Shown: positions 6,812 to 14,921 of the stretch, piece after piece | Layout: the number at the start of each line of letters is the position of its first letter | Numbering within the stretch: position 1 is the first letter of the stretch | Source: JAICJR01 sp963848495 | Lineage (GTDB): Bacteria; Actinomycetota; Thermoleophilia; Solirubrobacterales; Thermoleophilaceae | NCBI GenBank assembly: GCA_963848495.1 | Contig: CAWKDV010000003.1 | Coordinates: forward strand, 496,001-560,000 | DNA: 64,000 nucleotides | Reading direction: 5' to 3' | The notes under the pieces: generated by a model | Databases searched by the model: none | What the model was told of the DNA's origin: nothing | Seen by the model: only the letters and a program-made list of their open reading frames with translations | Position numbers and translations under genes: made by a program

Positions 6812-8614
6812 ATGGCGTCGCTGCGCACGAGAGCCGACGTGCCGACGCTTCGCCACTCCCCCGCCTACAGCCGCATCCAGCAGATGCTCGCGCGCGAGAG
6901 GTGCGTGATCCTCGACGGCGGCATGGCCACTGAGCTCGAGGAGCTCGAGGTACCCGGCTACGAGCTGCGCGACGACGCCGTCTGGGGCACCTGGGCCCTG
7001 CTCAACGCGCCGCAGGCCGTGATGCGCGTGCACCGCAGCTACGCCGAGGTGGGCTGCGACGTCATCTCGACCAACACCTGGGGCATCCAGAGCGCCATGG
7101 GCGGCGAGAACGGCTCAGCCGGCTCGCCGTCGGCTGACTGGATGCAGATGGCGCGCCGGGCGATCCACCTGGCACGGAAGGCCACCGCCGAGGTGGGCAG
7201 GTCGGGAGACACGGCGGTGGCGTTCAGCCTTCACGGCGACGTCTCGGACGAGCAGGGGCTGGAGCGGCTCGAGCTGCTCGCGCGTGTATTCGAGGACGAG
7301 CCGCCCGACCTCGTCCTGCTCGAGACGATGTCGCTGATCCACGACCTCACCTTCCGCGCCGTGCAGACCATGGTCGACATCGGCTACCCGGTCTGGCTCA
7401 GCTTCCGCCGCTGCCGCCACGGCCTCTGCGGCGTCTTCGGCGAGCACTGGGGCGGCCCCGAGGGCGACCTCTTCGGGCGCGCCGCGCGCCGCTTCGAGGA
7501 GATGGGCGTGGGCGCGCTGCTGATCAACTGCATCCCGCCCGACCACGTGCACGGGATGCTGCCCTGGCTGCGCGACTTCACCGACCTGCCGCTCGGCGCC
7601 TACCCCAACCTCGGTTACTACACGGAGTCCGGCTGGGCGTTCGACCGCCGCATCGGCGGCCCCGAGTTCGCCGAGCTGGCGCTGCAGTGGCGCGACGAGG
7701 GCGCCGACATCGTGGGCGGCTGCTGCGGCACCCGGCCCCAGCACATGGCCGCGGCCAAGGAGCGGCTGGCGAACACGCGCCCGGGCCGCCGGCAGGCGTC
7801 GGACAGCGACGACGAGTGGGCCGACGACGGGGCCGCCGCGACCGCCGAGGCCGCGCGACTCGAGCCCTGGACCGACTCGAGCGGACGCCGCCTGTACCCG
7901 CTCAAGCTGCCCGAGATGATCGTCGAGCCCGGCGTGTTCATGCCCACCTCCGGCAGCTTCCTGATCTGGAAGTACCTCTATACGCAGCAGGTCGGCGAGG
8001 GCAAGCGCTGCCTCGACGTGGGCTGCGGCACCGGCCTGCTCGCCTGCCAGCTCGCGCTGAACGGGGCCGAGCACGTGCACGCGATCGACATCGACAGGCG
8101 CGCGGTGGCCAACACGCTCAGCAACGCGTTCCGCAACGGCGTGGCCGAGCGGGTGTCCGGCGAGGAGGTCGACCTCTACCCCTGGGCGCCCGAGCAGCGC
8201 TACGACGTGGTCGTGGCCAGCCTCTACCAGATGCCCAACGACCCCTTCGAGCAGCTCACCACGCACCGGCCCCTCGATTACTGGGGCCGCGGCCTGTTCG
8301 ACCACATGCTCGCGCTGCTGCCGCAGCTGCTCGAGCCGGACGGCCGCGCCTACGTGATGCAGCTTTCGATCCTCAGCCAGCGGGAGACGCTCAAGCAGCT
8401 CGCCGCCCACGTGCTCGACTCGCGGGTGGTCGACTTCAGCTTCTTCGAGTTCACTCCGGTGTTCCTGGAGCACGCCGAGCAGATCCGCCGCGTCGAGGAG
8501 CTGTCCGACGCCCACCACCACAACATCGGGGAAGTGAACGCGATGACCGCCTACCTGCTCGAGATCAAGCGAAAGAACGGCTCGCCGGCGCGCGAGCGAC
8601 GGGTGGCGAGCTAG
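6812..8614 (+). CDS. homocysteine S-methyltransferase-like domain fused to a SAM-dependent methyltransferase
   Basis: A 600-residue two-domain protein. Residues about 20-325 are a Pfam S-methyl_trans (TIM-barrel) domain with the start motif ILDGGMATELE and the zinc cysteines in NCIPPD (near 239) and GGCCGTRP (near 301). Residues about 360-590 are a class I methyltransferase with SAM motif I LDVGCGTGLLACQL near 403 and the acidic ribose-binding IDIDRRA. Homocysteine methyltransferases move a methyl group from SAM, S-methylmethionine or betaine-like donors to homocysteine. The fused domain could supply or use the methyl group. The ATG at 6812 follows a good GAGGAGCT site. The stop overlaps the start of a second S-methyltransferase gene. 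Confidence 0.85.
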   Translation: MASLRTRADVPTLRHSPAYSRIQQMLARERCVILDGGMATELEELEVPGYELRDDAVWGTWALLNAPQAVMRVHRSYAEVGCDVISTNTWGIQSAMGGENGSAGSPSADWMQMARRAIHLARKATAEVGRSGDTAVAFSLHGDVSDEQGLERLELLARVFEDEPPDLVLLETMSLIHDLTFRAVQTMVDIGYPVWLSFRRCRHGLCGVFGEHWGGPEGDLFGRAARRFEEMGVGALLINCIPPDHVHGMLPWLRDFTDLPLGAYPNLGYYTESGWAFDRRIGGPEFAELALQWRDEGADIVGGCCGTRPQHMAAAKERLANTRPGRRQASDSDDEWADDGAAATAEAARLEPWTDSSGRRLYPLKLPEMIVEPGVFMPTSGSFLIWKYLYTQQVGEGKRCLDVGCGTGLLACQLALNGAEHVHAIDIDRRAVANTLSNAFRNGVAERVSGEEVDLYPWAPEQRYDVVVASLYQMPNDPFEQLTTHRPLDYWGRGLFDHMLALLPQLLEPDGRAYVMQLSILSQRETLKQLAAHVLDSRVVDFSFFEFTPVFLEHAEQIRRVEELSDAHHHNIGEVNAMTAYLLEIKRKNGSPARERRVAS

Positions 8615-9603
8615 TGGCGGGCGGCGGGCACTACCTCGGCCAGCTCCCGCTGTCGGCCGCCTATGAGCGGATCGACGGAGTGCTCACGGGCGGCGGCGCC
8701 GTGCTGCTCGACGGCGGCGTGGCCACCGAGCTCCAGCTCGTGCACGACGAGGACCAGGCGCGGCGGCGCGAGCCGTGGGGCACGTGGACGCTGTTCCAGG
8801 GCCCGGTCGAGGTGCTCGAGGTGCACCGCCGCTACGTGGCCGCCGGCTGCGACGTGATCTCCACCAACACCTGGTCGGTGCTCGAGGCGGCCGACGTCGC
8901 GTCCGTCGAGGGCGGCGGGCGCAACTCGCTCTGGATCGACGCGGCGCGGCTGGGCGTGCGGCTGGCGCGGCAGGCCGTGGACGAGGGCGGCCGCGGCGGC
9001 GACTGCGCCGTGGCCTTCTGCGTCAACTCGAGCCTGCTCGACGAGCGCGCCACCGGCCGGCTCGAGCTCCTGTCGTGGCTCTGGCACGACGAGCCGCCGG
9101 ACCTCGTGATCCTCGAGACGCTCGAGTCGATCCCCAACGACGTCGCGCTGTCGGCGATCGAGATGGTCTGCGACACCGGCCTGCCGGTGTGGGTCAGCTT
9201 CCGGCGCGCGCGCGACGGCATGGCGAGCGTCGACGGCTCGGTCACCCCGGACCCCGGCCCCGACGCCTTCCACCAGGGCATCGAGCGCCTCGAGTCGCTC
9301 GGCGTGCGGGCGGTGATGGTCAACTGCGTGCCGGCCGACCACCTGCCCGAGACGCTCGAGTGGCTGCGCGGCCAGACCTCGCTGCCGATCGGCTGCTACC
9401 CCAACCTCGGCCACAGCGCCGGGGCGGAGTGGGAGTTCGACTCCTCGGTGTCGCCGACCGACTACGCGACGCTCGCCTCGGCCTGGCTGGCCTCCGGAGC
9501 GCGCATAGTTGGCGGCTGCTGCGGAGTGATGCCGGAGCACCTGGCGGCGGTGCGGCCGGTGCTGCCGGAGGGCTCGCCGCTCGCGGCGAAGGCTTCGGAC
9601 TAG
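8614..9603 (+). CDS. homocysteine S-methyltransferase-like protein (stand-alone paralogue)
   Basis: A 329-residue single-domain S-methyl_trans protein, clearly paralogous to the N-terminal half of the preceding protein. Shared signatures are LLDGGVATELQ, CDVISTNTWS, NCVPADH (near residue 236) and GGCCGVMPEH (near 300), so the zinc-binding cysteines are intact. The GTG start at 8614 overlaps the preceding TAG, so the two are translated from one message. Having a fused and a free copy together suggests a hetero-oligomer or different methyl donors; this is inference. Its operon ends here, followed by an inverted repeat and an IS481-type element. Confidence 0.85.
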   Translation: MAGGGHYLGQLPLSAAYERIDGVLTGGGAVLLDGGVATELQLVHDEDQARRREPWGTWTLFQGPVEVLEVHRRYVAAGCDVISTNTWSVLEAADVASVEGGGRNSLWIDAARLGVRLARQAVDEGGRGGDCAVAFCVNSSLLDERATGRLELLSWLWHDEPPDLVILETLESIPNDVALSAIEMVCDTGLPVWVSFRRARDGMASVDGSVTPDPGPDAFHQGIERLESLGVRAVMVNCVPADHLPETLEWLRGQTSLPIGCYPNLGHSAGAEWEFDSSVSPTDYATLASAWLASGARIVGGCCGVMPEHLAAVRPVLPEGSPLAAKASD

Positions 9604-9639
9604 CGCTTACGGCAGCAATAACGGGCGGCCCGAGGTCGA

Positions 9640-9684
9640 AGCGTCAGGAGTTACCGGGTATATGACCCGGTAGGACCTGACGCT
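9640..9684. repeat. two-step perfect inverted repeat between gene end and IS
   Basis: AGCGTCAGG (9640-9648) pairs with CCTGACGCT (9676-9684). Inside, ACCGGGT (9653-9659) pairs with ACCCGGT (9665-9671) around a five-base ATATG loop. No T-run follows. It could terminate the methyltransferase operon or be an insertion target or part of the IS end. The sequence does not decide this. Confidence 0.5.
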
Positions 9685-9698
9685 AAGTCGCACCCGCG

Positions 9699-10658
9699 CT
9701 AGCTGTCCTGCCCGCGGTCTTGGTGAACGCGGCTGATGGGTGGTCGGTCGCCGAGTGAGGTGTGTGGTCGGCGGCGGTTGTAGTAGCGCAGGAAGGATGC
9801 CAGCGCTCGGTCTCTGGCGCGGCTGGTGGGCCAGGGTTGTGATCTGGCCCATTCGTCGTTGAGGGTGCGGTGCAGGCGCTCGACCTTGCCGTTCCAGCGC
9901 GGGGTGTAGGGCGGGGTCGGGATGTGGCGGGCGCCGAGCTCACGGAGCAGCGCCTGGAAGTGGTGGCTGGTGTAGGCCTTGTGGTTGTCGCTCATGACCG
10001 CTTGGACGGGCCCGCAGCCCTGCTCGGTCAGCCAGGCGCTGGCGCGTCTGAGCGCGGCGGTTGTGGTCCAACGGTCCTCGGCGCTGTGCAGCTCGCAGTA
10101 GGCCAGGCGGCTGTGGTCGTCGATCACCGAGACGACGTAGACCGTCCCCGCGCCGCGCGAGCGATGCCCGCCGCGGTCGCCGGTCGCCCAATGCCCGGGC
10201 GCGTCGAACTTCGGCAGCTGCATCGTGTCGATGTGCAGCAACGCCCCCGGCTGCGACCACTCAAACCGCCGTGTCGTCTGGCGCGGCGCCGACCGCCGCC
10301 GCCTGGAGCAGCCATGACGACGCAACACTTTCCAGATCGTCGAGCGGCGATAGCCGACCAAGCCCGCCAACCTGGCCGGGCCGAGATTGGTCCTTTCCCT
10401 GGCGCGCAGGATCCGCTGCTCAGCCGCCGCGCTCAGCGCCCATGGGCAGGACCGCGGCAGCGGCGGCCGAGCCCTCAGACAAGACCTCGAGCTGCGCTCA
10501 GTCTCGCTCGCCGCCGACCAACGATGCCACCACCGGTGCGCCGTCGCCGGCGCCACGCCGAGGGCGGCCGCGGCCGCCCTCAACGTCCACCCCGACTCGA
10601 CCAACCGAACCAGCTCAAGCCGCCCCGCCAGTCCGAGCTTGCATCTACCGTCTTCCAT
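9699..10658 (-). CDS. IS481-family DDE transposase
   Basis: A 319-residue transposase with an N-terminal helix-turn-helix (WTLRAAAAALGV, residues 24-50), a second HTH-like region near residues 85-115, and an rve-type catalytic core. The three acidic residues are visible: D in HIDTMQL (near 142), D in MSDNHKAY (near 221) and E in GKVERLH (near 258). The spacing is exactly DD(35)E. It ends with YYNRRRPHTSLG, typical of IS481 and IS3 integrase cores. The reading frame is intact, so the element may be active. The ATG at 10658 is preceded by GGAGG that lies inside a hairpin. Confidence 0.9.
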   Translation of the reverse strand: MEDGRCKLGLAGRLELVRLVESGWTLRAAAAALGVAPATAHRWWHRWSAASETERSSRSCLRARPPLPRSCPWALSAAAEQRILRARERTNLGPARLAGLVGYRRSTIWKVLRRHGCSRRRRSAPRQTTRRFEWSQPGALLHIDTMQLPKFDAPGHWATGDRGGHRSRGAGTVYVVSVIDDHSRLAYCELHSAEDRWTTTAALRRASAWLTEQGCGPVQAVMSDNHKAYTSHHFQALLRELGARHIPTPPYTPRWNGKVERLHRTLNDEWARSQPWPTSRARDRALASFLRYYNRRRPHTSLGDRPPISRVHQDRGQDS

Positions 10659-10719
10659 GTCCGGCCCTCCTTCGGAGCCTCAGTCGTCGCTGACCGAAGC
10701 CTCCGCTGGAGGCCGGACA
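10658..10719 (-). promoter_or_regulatory. hairpin sequestering the transposase ribosome binding site
   Basis: On the coding strand TGTCCGGCCTCC (reverse of 10708-10719) pairs with GGAGGGCCGGACA (reverse of 10658-10670), with one bulged base and a nested TTCGG/CCGAA helix. The right arm contains the GGAGG ribosome binding site and touches the ATG. Such structures in IS leaders block translation of read-through transcripts. That role is known for other IS elements and inferred here. Confidence 0.55.
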
Positions 10720-10758
10720 CTCACTCTCAACCGTTCACAAACAACGTAGGCAGCTCAG

Positions 10759-11442
10759 CTACCGCGCCCGCGCCACCAGCAGATGCTGCAGCGCGTCCGC
10801 GCCCACATACGCGAGCCCGAGCGGCGCGCCCGCGTGGGACAGCGCGCTCCACAGCTCGGCGGCGTCCTCCGCCGGGGCCACCAGCAGCCAGCGCTGCTCG
10901 TCCTCGTGAAGGACGAGCGTGGGGATGCCCTCGATCGACTCGGAGCGCAGGCTGCCCGCCGGCAGCGCCTGAGCGCCCGCGCGGGTAAGGACCTCCCGGG
11001 CGGCGGGCCCGACCACGCACAGGGCGACCCGCGAAGTGGTGACGTCGCTCAGCGAGACGCCGTGGGCGGCGGCGCGCTCCTCGAGCTCGGCGCTCAGCGA
11101 TGCCTTGGCGCCCGGCACGCCCAGCACGAGCAGCAGCTCGGGCGCCAGCGGCAGCCACCAGCCGTCGCACGCGCGCACCGCGCGCCGCGAGCCGAGCGAG
11201 CGCTCAGAGGGACGTACCGCGGCCAAAGCGTGCTCCTCGCCGCGCAGCTCGAACTTGGCGATGCTCGACACGTCCGCGAGCCCGGCCACGGCGCGGCTGA
11301 CGGCGAGCTCGGAGGCGAGCGAGCCGAAGTCTGCGGCCACCAGCCAGCCGTGCCGCTCCGCCATGTGCGCGCCCGCGCGCTTCAGGACCTGGTCCAGCGG
11401 GCTGCGCGGCAGTCGCGTCTCGAGGGTCGGGTATGCGGACAC
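10759..11442 (-). CDS. GcvT-like / sarcosine-oxidase-gamma-like folate-binding protein
   Basis: A 227-residue protein resembling the aminomethyltransferase (GcvT) fold as found in sarcosine oxidase gamma subunits and YgfZ-like proteins. It shows a GAHMAERHGW segment near the N-terminus, then VAGLADVSSIAKFELRG, the family's lDlS.fgk.evrG pattern. These proteins bind tetrahydrofolate and handle one-carbon units released by demethylation of N-methyl compounds. It follows the GntR gene by 15 bp and is probably co-transcribed with it. With the nearby homocysteine methyltransferases it hints that the region's substrate carries methyl groups. Assignment is by motif pattern only. Confidence 0.6.
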   Translation of the reverse strand: MSAYPTLETRLPRSPLDQVLKRAGAHMAERHGWLVAADFGSLASELAVSRAVAGLADVSSIAKFELRGEEHALAAVRPSERSLGSRRAVRACDGWWLPLAPELLLVLGVPGAKASLSAELEERAAAHGVSLSDVTTSRVALCVVGPAAREVLTRAGAQALPAGSLRSESIEGIPTLVLHEDEQRWLLVAPAEDAAELWSALSHAGAPLGLAYVGADALQHLLVARAR

Positions 11443-11457
11443 GTCGGCTACCTCCAG

Positions 11458-12225
11458 TTAGTTCGTGGACACCTCTGGCTCCGCCGCCAGCTCCGGCAGC
11501 CGAATGAGCCCCACCCCCGGCATCCCCTCGAGCACCGTGCGGTTCTCCAGCGCGATCTCGAGGTTCCGTGCCGCCAGCCGCGCGTGCTCGCGTGCGATCC
11601 CTTCGGCGCGCGCACCTTCGCGCCGCTCGATCGCATCGACGATCCCGCGGTGATGATCCTGGGCCAGCAGCAGCGTGTTGCGTGCCGCCGGCACCTCGGC
11701 GGTGGCGAGCACGAACGCACTCGCCGAGGCGAACGGCAGCGACACCATCCCGTCCACGGCCCGCTGCAGCGTCCGGCTGCCGGCCGCCTTCACGAGCAGT
11801 GCGTGGAAGTTCTCGTTGAGCTCCATGTAGGCGACGAACGAGTCGTAGTCCCCGGCCTGCACGTGCACGTCCATGCGCTCGATCGCCGTGCGCATCGACA
11901 TCAGCTCGCGCCGGCCGACCCCGCGCTCCGCCGCCATGCGGGCAGCGGTGCCCTCGAGCACCCCGCGCAGCTCGATCGCATCGTTCACGTCGGCGTGCGA
12001 GAACTCGCGCACCGCGTATCCGCCGCCCGGCACGAGCTCGAGCAGCCCCTCGTGCTCCAGGGTCGCGAGCGCCAGGCGCAGCGGCGTGCGCGACACGCCG
12101 AGCCGCTCCACAAGCGGCAGCTCCGACATCCGCGCCCCGGCGCGGAACTCGCCGTTCAGGATCAGCTCACGCAGTCGCAGCAGGGCGCGCGTGGACTGCG
12201 ACGTGCCGTCGTTCTTGCCACTCAC
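11458..12225 (-). CDS. GntR-family transcriptional regulator, FCD subfamily
   Basis: A 255-residue regulator. The N-terminal winged helix (residues about 15-75) carries SELPLVERLGVSRTPLR, the GntR recognition helix. The C-terminal all-helical FCD domain has ligand/metal histidines in ENFHALL and DHHRGIV. FCD regulators usually respond to organic acids or sugars and repress neighbouring catabolic genes. The GTG at 12225 gives the usual short lead-in to the HTH; no ATG is near. It is divergent from the amidohydrolase / Liv transporter operon, and the intervening 180 bp contain two copies of its likely operator, so it probably controls both directions. Confidence 0.88.
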   Translation of the reverse strand: MSGKNDGTSQSTRALLRLRELILNGEFRAGARMSELPLVERLGVSRTPLRLALATLEHEGLLELVPGGGYAVREFSHADVNDAIELRGVLEGTAARMAAERGVGRRELMSMRTAIERMDVHVQAGDYDSFVAYMELNENFHALLVKAAGSRTLQRAVDGMVSLPFASASAFVLATAEVPAARNTLLLAQDHHRGIVDAIERREGARAEGIAREHARLAARNLEIALENRTVLEGMPGVGLIRLPELAAEPEVSTN

Positions 12226-12252
12226 CTGCGGCGCAGCGTACAGCGGGCGCGG

Positions 12253-12264
12253 ATTGTATGCAAA
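12253..12264. promoter_or_regulatory. predicted GntR operator ATTGTATGCAAA
   Basis: The near-palindromic TTGTATGCAA core lies 28 bp upstream of the gntR start. It matches the motif at 6717, 6782, 12328, 14805 and 22591. Its position suits autoregulation. Confidence 0.5.
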
Positions 12265-12327
12265 CTGCCCGCCGGGACACACAAATAAGGCCCGGAAAGC
12301 GGCTTCATCCGCCCTTAAAGCAATGTT

Positions 12328-12358
12328 CTTGCATACAGCGTTTTCCCTGTGATAGCTT
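12328..12358 (+). promoter_or_regulatory. promoter of the amidohydrolase operon overlapped by an operator
   Basis: A -35-like TTGCAT (12329-12334) and a -10-like TAGCTT (12353-12358) are 18 bp apart, and the -35 box is part of the operator CTTGCATACAG. An almost identical arrangement precedes the second binding-protein gene at 14806. Repression by blocking the -35 element is a reasonable inference. Confidence 0.5.
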
Positions 12359-12405
12359 CGCCGCACTCCGGCCGCACCGTGGCTTAGAGAGGTCGTCAGA
12401 AAGTC

Positions 12406-13269
12406 GTGATCGAGCTCAGCGATGTACGCGCGATCGACTTCCACGTGCACGCGGAGGTGTCGCGCGAGGGGGTCGATCCAATGCCGGCCGAACTCCGCGC
12501 AGCGGCCGACAAATACTTCCGTGACGGCGGCGGCCAGCCGACGGTCGACGACGCGGTCGCCCACTACCGCGAGCGCCAGATGGCGTGCGTCCTGTTCACG
12601 GTCGACTGGGGGCCCGACAACGAGAGCCCGTCGGTGCCGAACGAGGAGATCGCGGCGGTGGCGGCCGAGAACCCGGATGTCGTCATCCCGTTCGCCAGCA
12701 TCCACCCCGCCAGGCCGAACGCCGTCGAGGAGGCGCGCCGCCTCATCGACGAGCACGGCGTCAAGGGCTTCAAGTTCCACCCGAATGTCCAGGCCTTCTT
12801 CCCGAACGACCGCATCGCCTACCCGCTGTACGAGGTGATCGCCGAGGCGGGCCTGCCCGCGCTGTTCCACACGGGCCACAGCGGCATCGGCTCGGGCCTG
12901 CCGGGCGGGGGCGGCATCCGCCTGAAGTACTCGAACCCGATCCACGTCGACGACGTGGCGGCCGACTTCCCCAGCCTCAAGATCGTGCTCGCCCACCCCT
13001 CGTTCCCCTGGCAGGACGAGGCGCTCTCGATGGCGATGCACAAGCCGGAGATCTACATCGACCTCTCAGGCTGGTCGCCGAAGTACTTCCCGCCGCAGCT
13101 CGTTCACTACGCCAACACGCTGCTGAAGCACCAGGTCCTGTTCGGCTCGGACTTCCCGATGATCAAGCCGGACCGCTGGCTGCGCGACTTCGAGCAGCTC
13201 CCGATCGACGACGAGGTGCGGCCGCTGATCTTGAAGGAGAACGCCGCGCGGCTGCTCGGCCTCGAGTAG
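12406..13269 (+). CDS. amidohydrolase-2 family metal-dependent hydrolase or decarboxylase
   Basis: A 287-residue TIM-barrel protein of the ACMSD / amidohydrolase_2 family. Metal ligands are visible in IDFHVHAEV (HxH near residue 13), FHTGHSG, AHPSFPW and FGSDFPMI (C-terminal aspartate). Members hydrolyse lactones or decarboxylate aromatic and unsaturated acids. It uses a GTG start at 12406 and is the first gene after the operator-controlled promoter, directly ahead of the first binding lipoprotein. It is therefore likely to process the imported compound or its first product. Which reaction it performs is unknown. Confidence 0.8.
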   Translation: MIELSDVRAIDFHVHAEVSREGVDPMPAELRAAADKYFRDGGGQPTVDDAVAHYRERQMACVLFTVDWGPDNESPSVPNEEIAAVAAENPDVVIPFASIHPARPNAVEEARRLIDEHGVKGFKFHPNVQAFFPNDRIAYPLYEVIAEAGLPALFHTGHSGIGSGLPGGGGIRLKYSNPIHVDDVAADFPSLKIVLAHPSFPWQDEALSMAMHKPEIYIDLSGWSPKYFPPQLVHYANTLLKHQVLFGSDFPMIKPDRWLRDFEQLPIDDEVRPLILKENAARLLGLE

Positions 13270-13325
13270 CGCGCGCACCGGGGATCGCGAGGCAGGTGGG
13301 TCAACCAACGAAGGAGGAGGGGAAA

Positions 13326-14666
13326 GTGAGGAGGATCGGTCACAGGCGGACCTGGTCCGCCGCCCTGATCGCCCTGCTGGTGGTGGGGCTGGCGCTGGCA
13401 GTCAGCGCGTGCGGAAGCAAGAAGAAGAGCAACACGACGGCGGCGACCACCGCCGCGACGCCGGCCGCCCCCGCGACGACGGACGCGTCGAAGTGCGGGG
13501 ACAAGCCCGGCCAGGCGGCCACAGGCACCCCGATCAAGCTGGGTGCGATCGCCACCAAGCAGCCCGGGACGGACTTCACGGACATCCCGAACATGGCGAA
13601 GGCGTACTTCGACTGCGTCAACGCCAACGGCGGCGTGAACGGCCACCCGATCGACTACACGATCCAGACGGAGCAGACGGACCCGGCTCAGATCGCAGGC
13701 CTGGCGAAGAAGCTGATCGGGACCGACAAGGTCGTCGGCATCGTGGGCAACACGAGCATCATCGAGTGCGCCGTGAACCACAAGTACTACGAGCAGATGG
13801 GCTACTTCATCATCGACTCGGGCATCGCCCCGGAGTGCTACGGCACCTCCAACAGCGCGCCCGTGAACATGGGCCCGCGCTACAGCTCAGACGGGGCGAC
13901 GCAGGCCGTGATCCGCGCCGGCGCGAAGAAGATCGCGTTCGACCAGTCGAACGTGCCGGGCACCGGCTACATCGCCGCGGGCCCGACGGCGATCGCCAAG
14001 GACGCCGGCGTCCCGATCAAGACGCTCACGGAGAACGTGCCGATCCAGGACGCCAACTCCGTGGCGCTCAAGGAGGTGCAGGCCGCGGGCTCCGACGGCG
14101 CGGTCGTGCTGAACTTCACCCCGCCCGAGGCGCTCAAGATCCTGCAGGCCGCTCAGCAGCAGGGCCTCCAGACCCGCGTCAAGGCCTGGGCCTGCTCGAC
14201 GCCGTGCAACACCGACTTCCTCGCCAAGGCGCTGGGGTCGGCATGGGACGGCAAGCTGCTCGTCAACGCCGAGCTGAACCTGACGAGCGCAAACGGGCCG
14301 CAGAGTCAGCTCTACCGGGCCGTTCTCGCGCAGTACGGCAAGAGCGTCACCGGCGGGCTCGGATCGTTCAGCCAGATGGGCTTCACCGAGGCGCAGATCG
14401 CGGTCTCGGCGCTCAAGACGATCAGCGGGGACTACACCGCCAAGTCGGTGAACGACGCGTTCAAGGCCGTGAAGGGCTTCCAGACGGACATCCTCTGTAA
14501 GCCCTGGTACTACGGCGACGCGCCGCTGCACATCCCCAACAACACAGACCGGACGGTCACTCCTCAGGGCGGAAAGATGGTCCAGAAGGAGGCGTGCTTC
14601 CCGATCTCTGACGTCGATCCGGCCATCAAGCAGGTGCGCCAGATCGAGGCCAAGCAGGGCTCGTAG
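13326..14666 (+). CDS. Liv-type ABC transporter substrate-binding lipoprotein (copy 1)
   Basis: A 446-residue periplasmic-binding-fold protein of the branched-chain amino acid (LivJ / Peripla_BP_6) class. A signal peptide with lipobox VSAC lies at about residues 26-32, followed by KKKSN and an Ala/Thr/Pro-rich linker; the binding domain starts at TPIKLGAIATKQPG. The mature lipoprotein would be anchored outside the membrane and deliver ligand to the LivHM permease encoded downstream. The GTG at 13326 has a strong AAGGAGGAGG site. Conserved cysteine pairs (ECA..., ECYG, CSTPC, ILCKPW) are shared with copy 2, suggesting disulfides. The ligand is unknown; members of this class bind amino acids, amides, urea and aromatic acids. 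Confidence 0.9.
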   Translation: MRRIGHRRTWSAALIALLVVGLALAVSACGSKKKSNTTAATTAATPAAPATTDASKCGDKPGQAATGTPIKLGAIATKQPGTDFTDIPNMAKAYFDCVNANGGVNGHPIDYTIQTEQTDPAQIAGLAKKLIGTDKVVGIVGNTSIIECAVNHKYYEQMGYFIIDSGIAPECYGTSNSAPVNMGPRYSSDGATQAVIRAGAKKIAFDQSNVPGTGYIAAGPTAIAKDAGVPIKTLTENVPIQDANSVALKEVQAAGSDGAVVLNFTPPEALKILQAAQQQGLQTRVKAWACSTPCNTDFLAKALGSAWDGKLLVNAELNLTSANGPQSQLYRAVLAQYGKSVTGGLGSFSQMGFTEAQIAVSALKTISGDYTAKSVNDAFKAVKGFQTDILCKPWYYGDAPLHIPNNTDRTVTPQGGKMVQKEACFPISDVDPAIKQVRQIEAKQGS

Positions 14667-14710
14667 AAACCCTCGAATTGGGTCCTTCCCTCCGGGCGGT
14701 ATGCGAACAT

Positions 14711-14732
14711 CCGTCCGGAGGGCGGACACTTT
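14711..14732 (+). terminator. weak hairpin after binding-protein gene 1
   Basis: GTCCG (14713-14717) and CGGAC (14723-14727) form a short stem followed by ACTTTAT. It lies 45 bp after the stop. It could partly terminate transcription, giving copy 1 a different level from the rest of the operon. Low confidence. Confidence 0.25.
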
Positions 14733-14804
14733 ATGCTCTCGGCAGTGTCCGGAGCTATTCGGTCTGACGGATATCCAATCGGCCATTCGAGACGCAGATT
14801 GTCA

Positions 14805-14835
14805 GTTGCATACCCAGAAAAGGCTGTGGTAGCTT
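14805..14835 (+). promoter_or_regulatory. second operator-overlapped promoter, ahead of binding-protein gene 2
   Basis: TTGCAT (14806-14811) and TAGCTT (14830-14835) are 18 bp apart, the same spacing and near-identical boxes as at 12329-12358. The upstream half GTTGCATACCC keeps only part of the palindrome. This suggests a duplicated promoter plus gene unit. Confidence 0.45.
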
Positions 14836-14921
14836 CGCGGCTTCCCGGCGTGCCGCGGGCTCCTCGGGAAGCTCGACGCGTCGTCTGACGCGGCGGGATC
14901 TGGTCCAACGAAGGAGGGGCA

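Larger units (their letters stand above)
9690..10745 (-). mobile_element. IS481-family insertion sequence (limits approximate)
   Basis: A single transposase gene occupies most of about 1.05 kb between the methyltransferase operon and the GcvT-like gene. The right limit is probably near GTTCACAAAC (10734-10743), and the left limit lies between the inverted repeat ending at 9684 and the transposase stop at 9699. I could not find a convincing pair of terminal inverted repeats or a target duplication by eye, so the ends are estimates. The element has landed directly downstream of the GcvT-like gene without breaking it. Confidence 0.6.
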
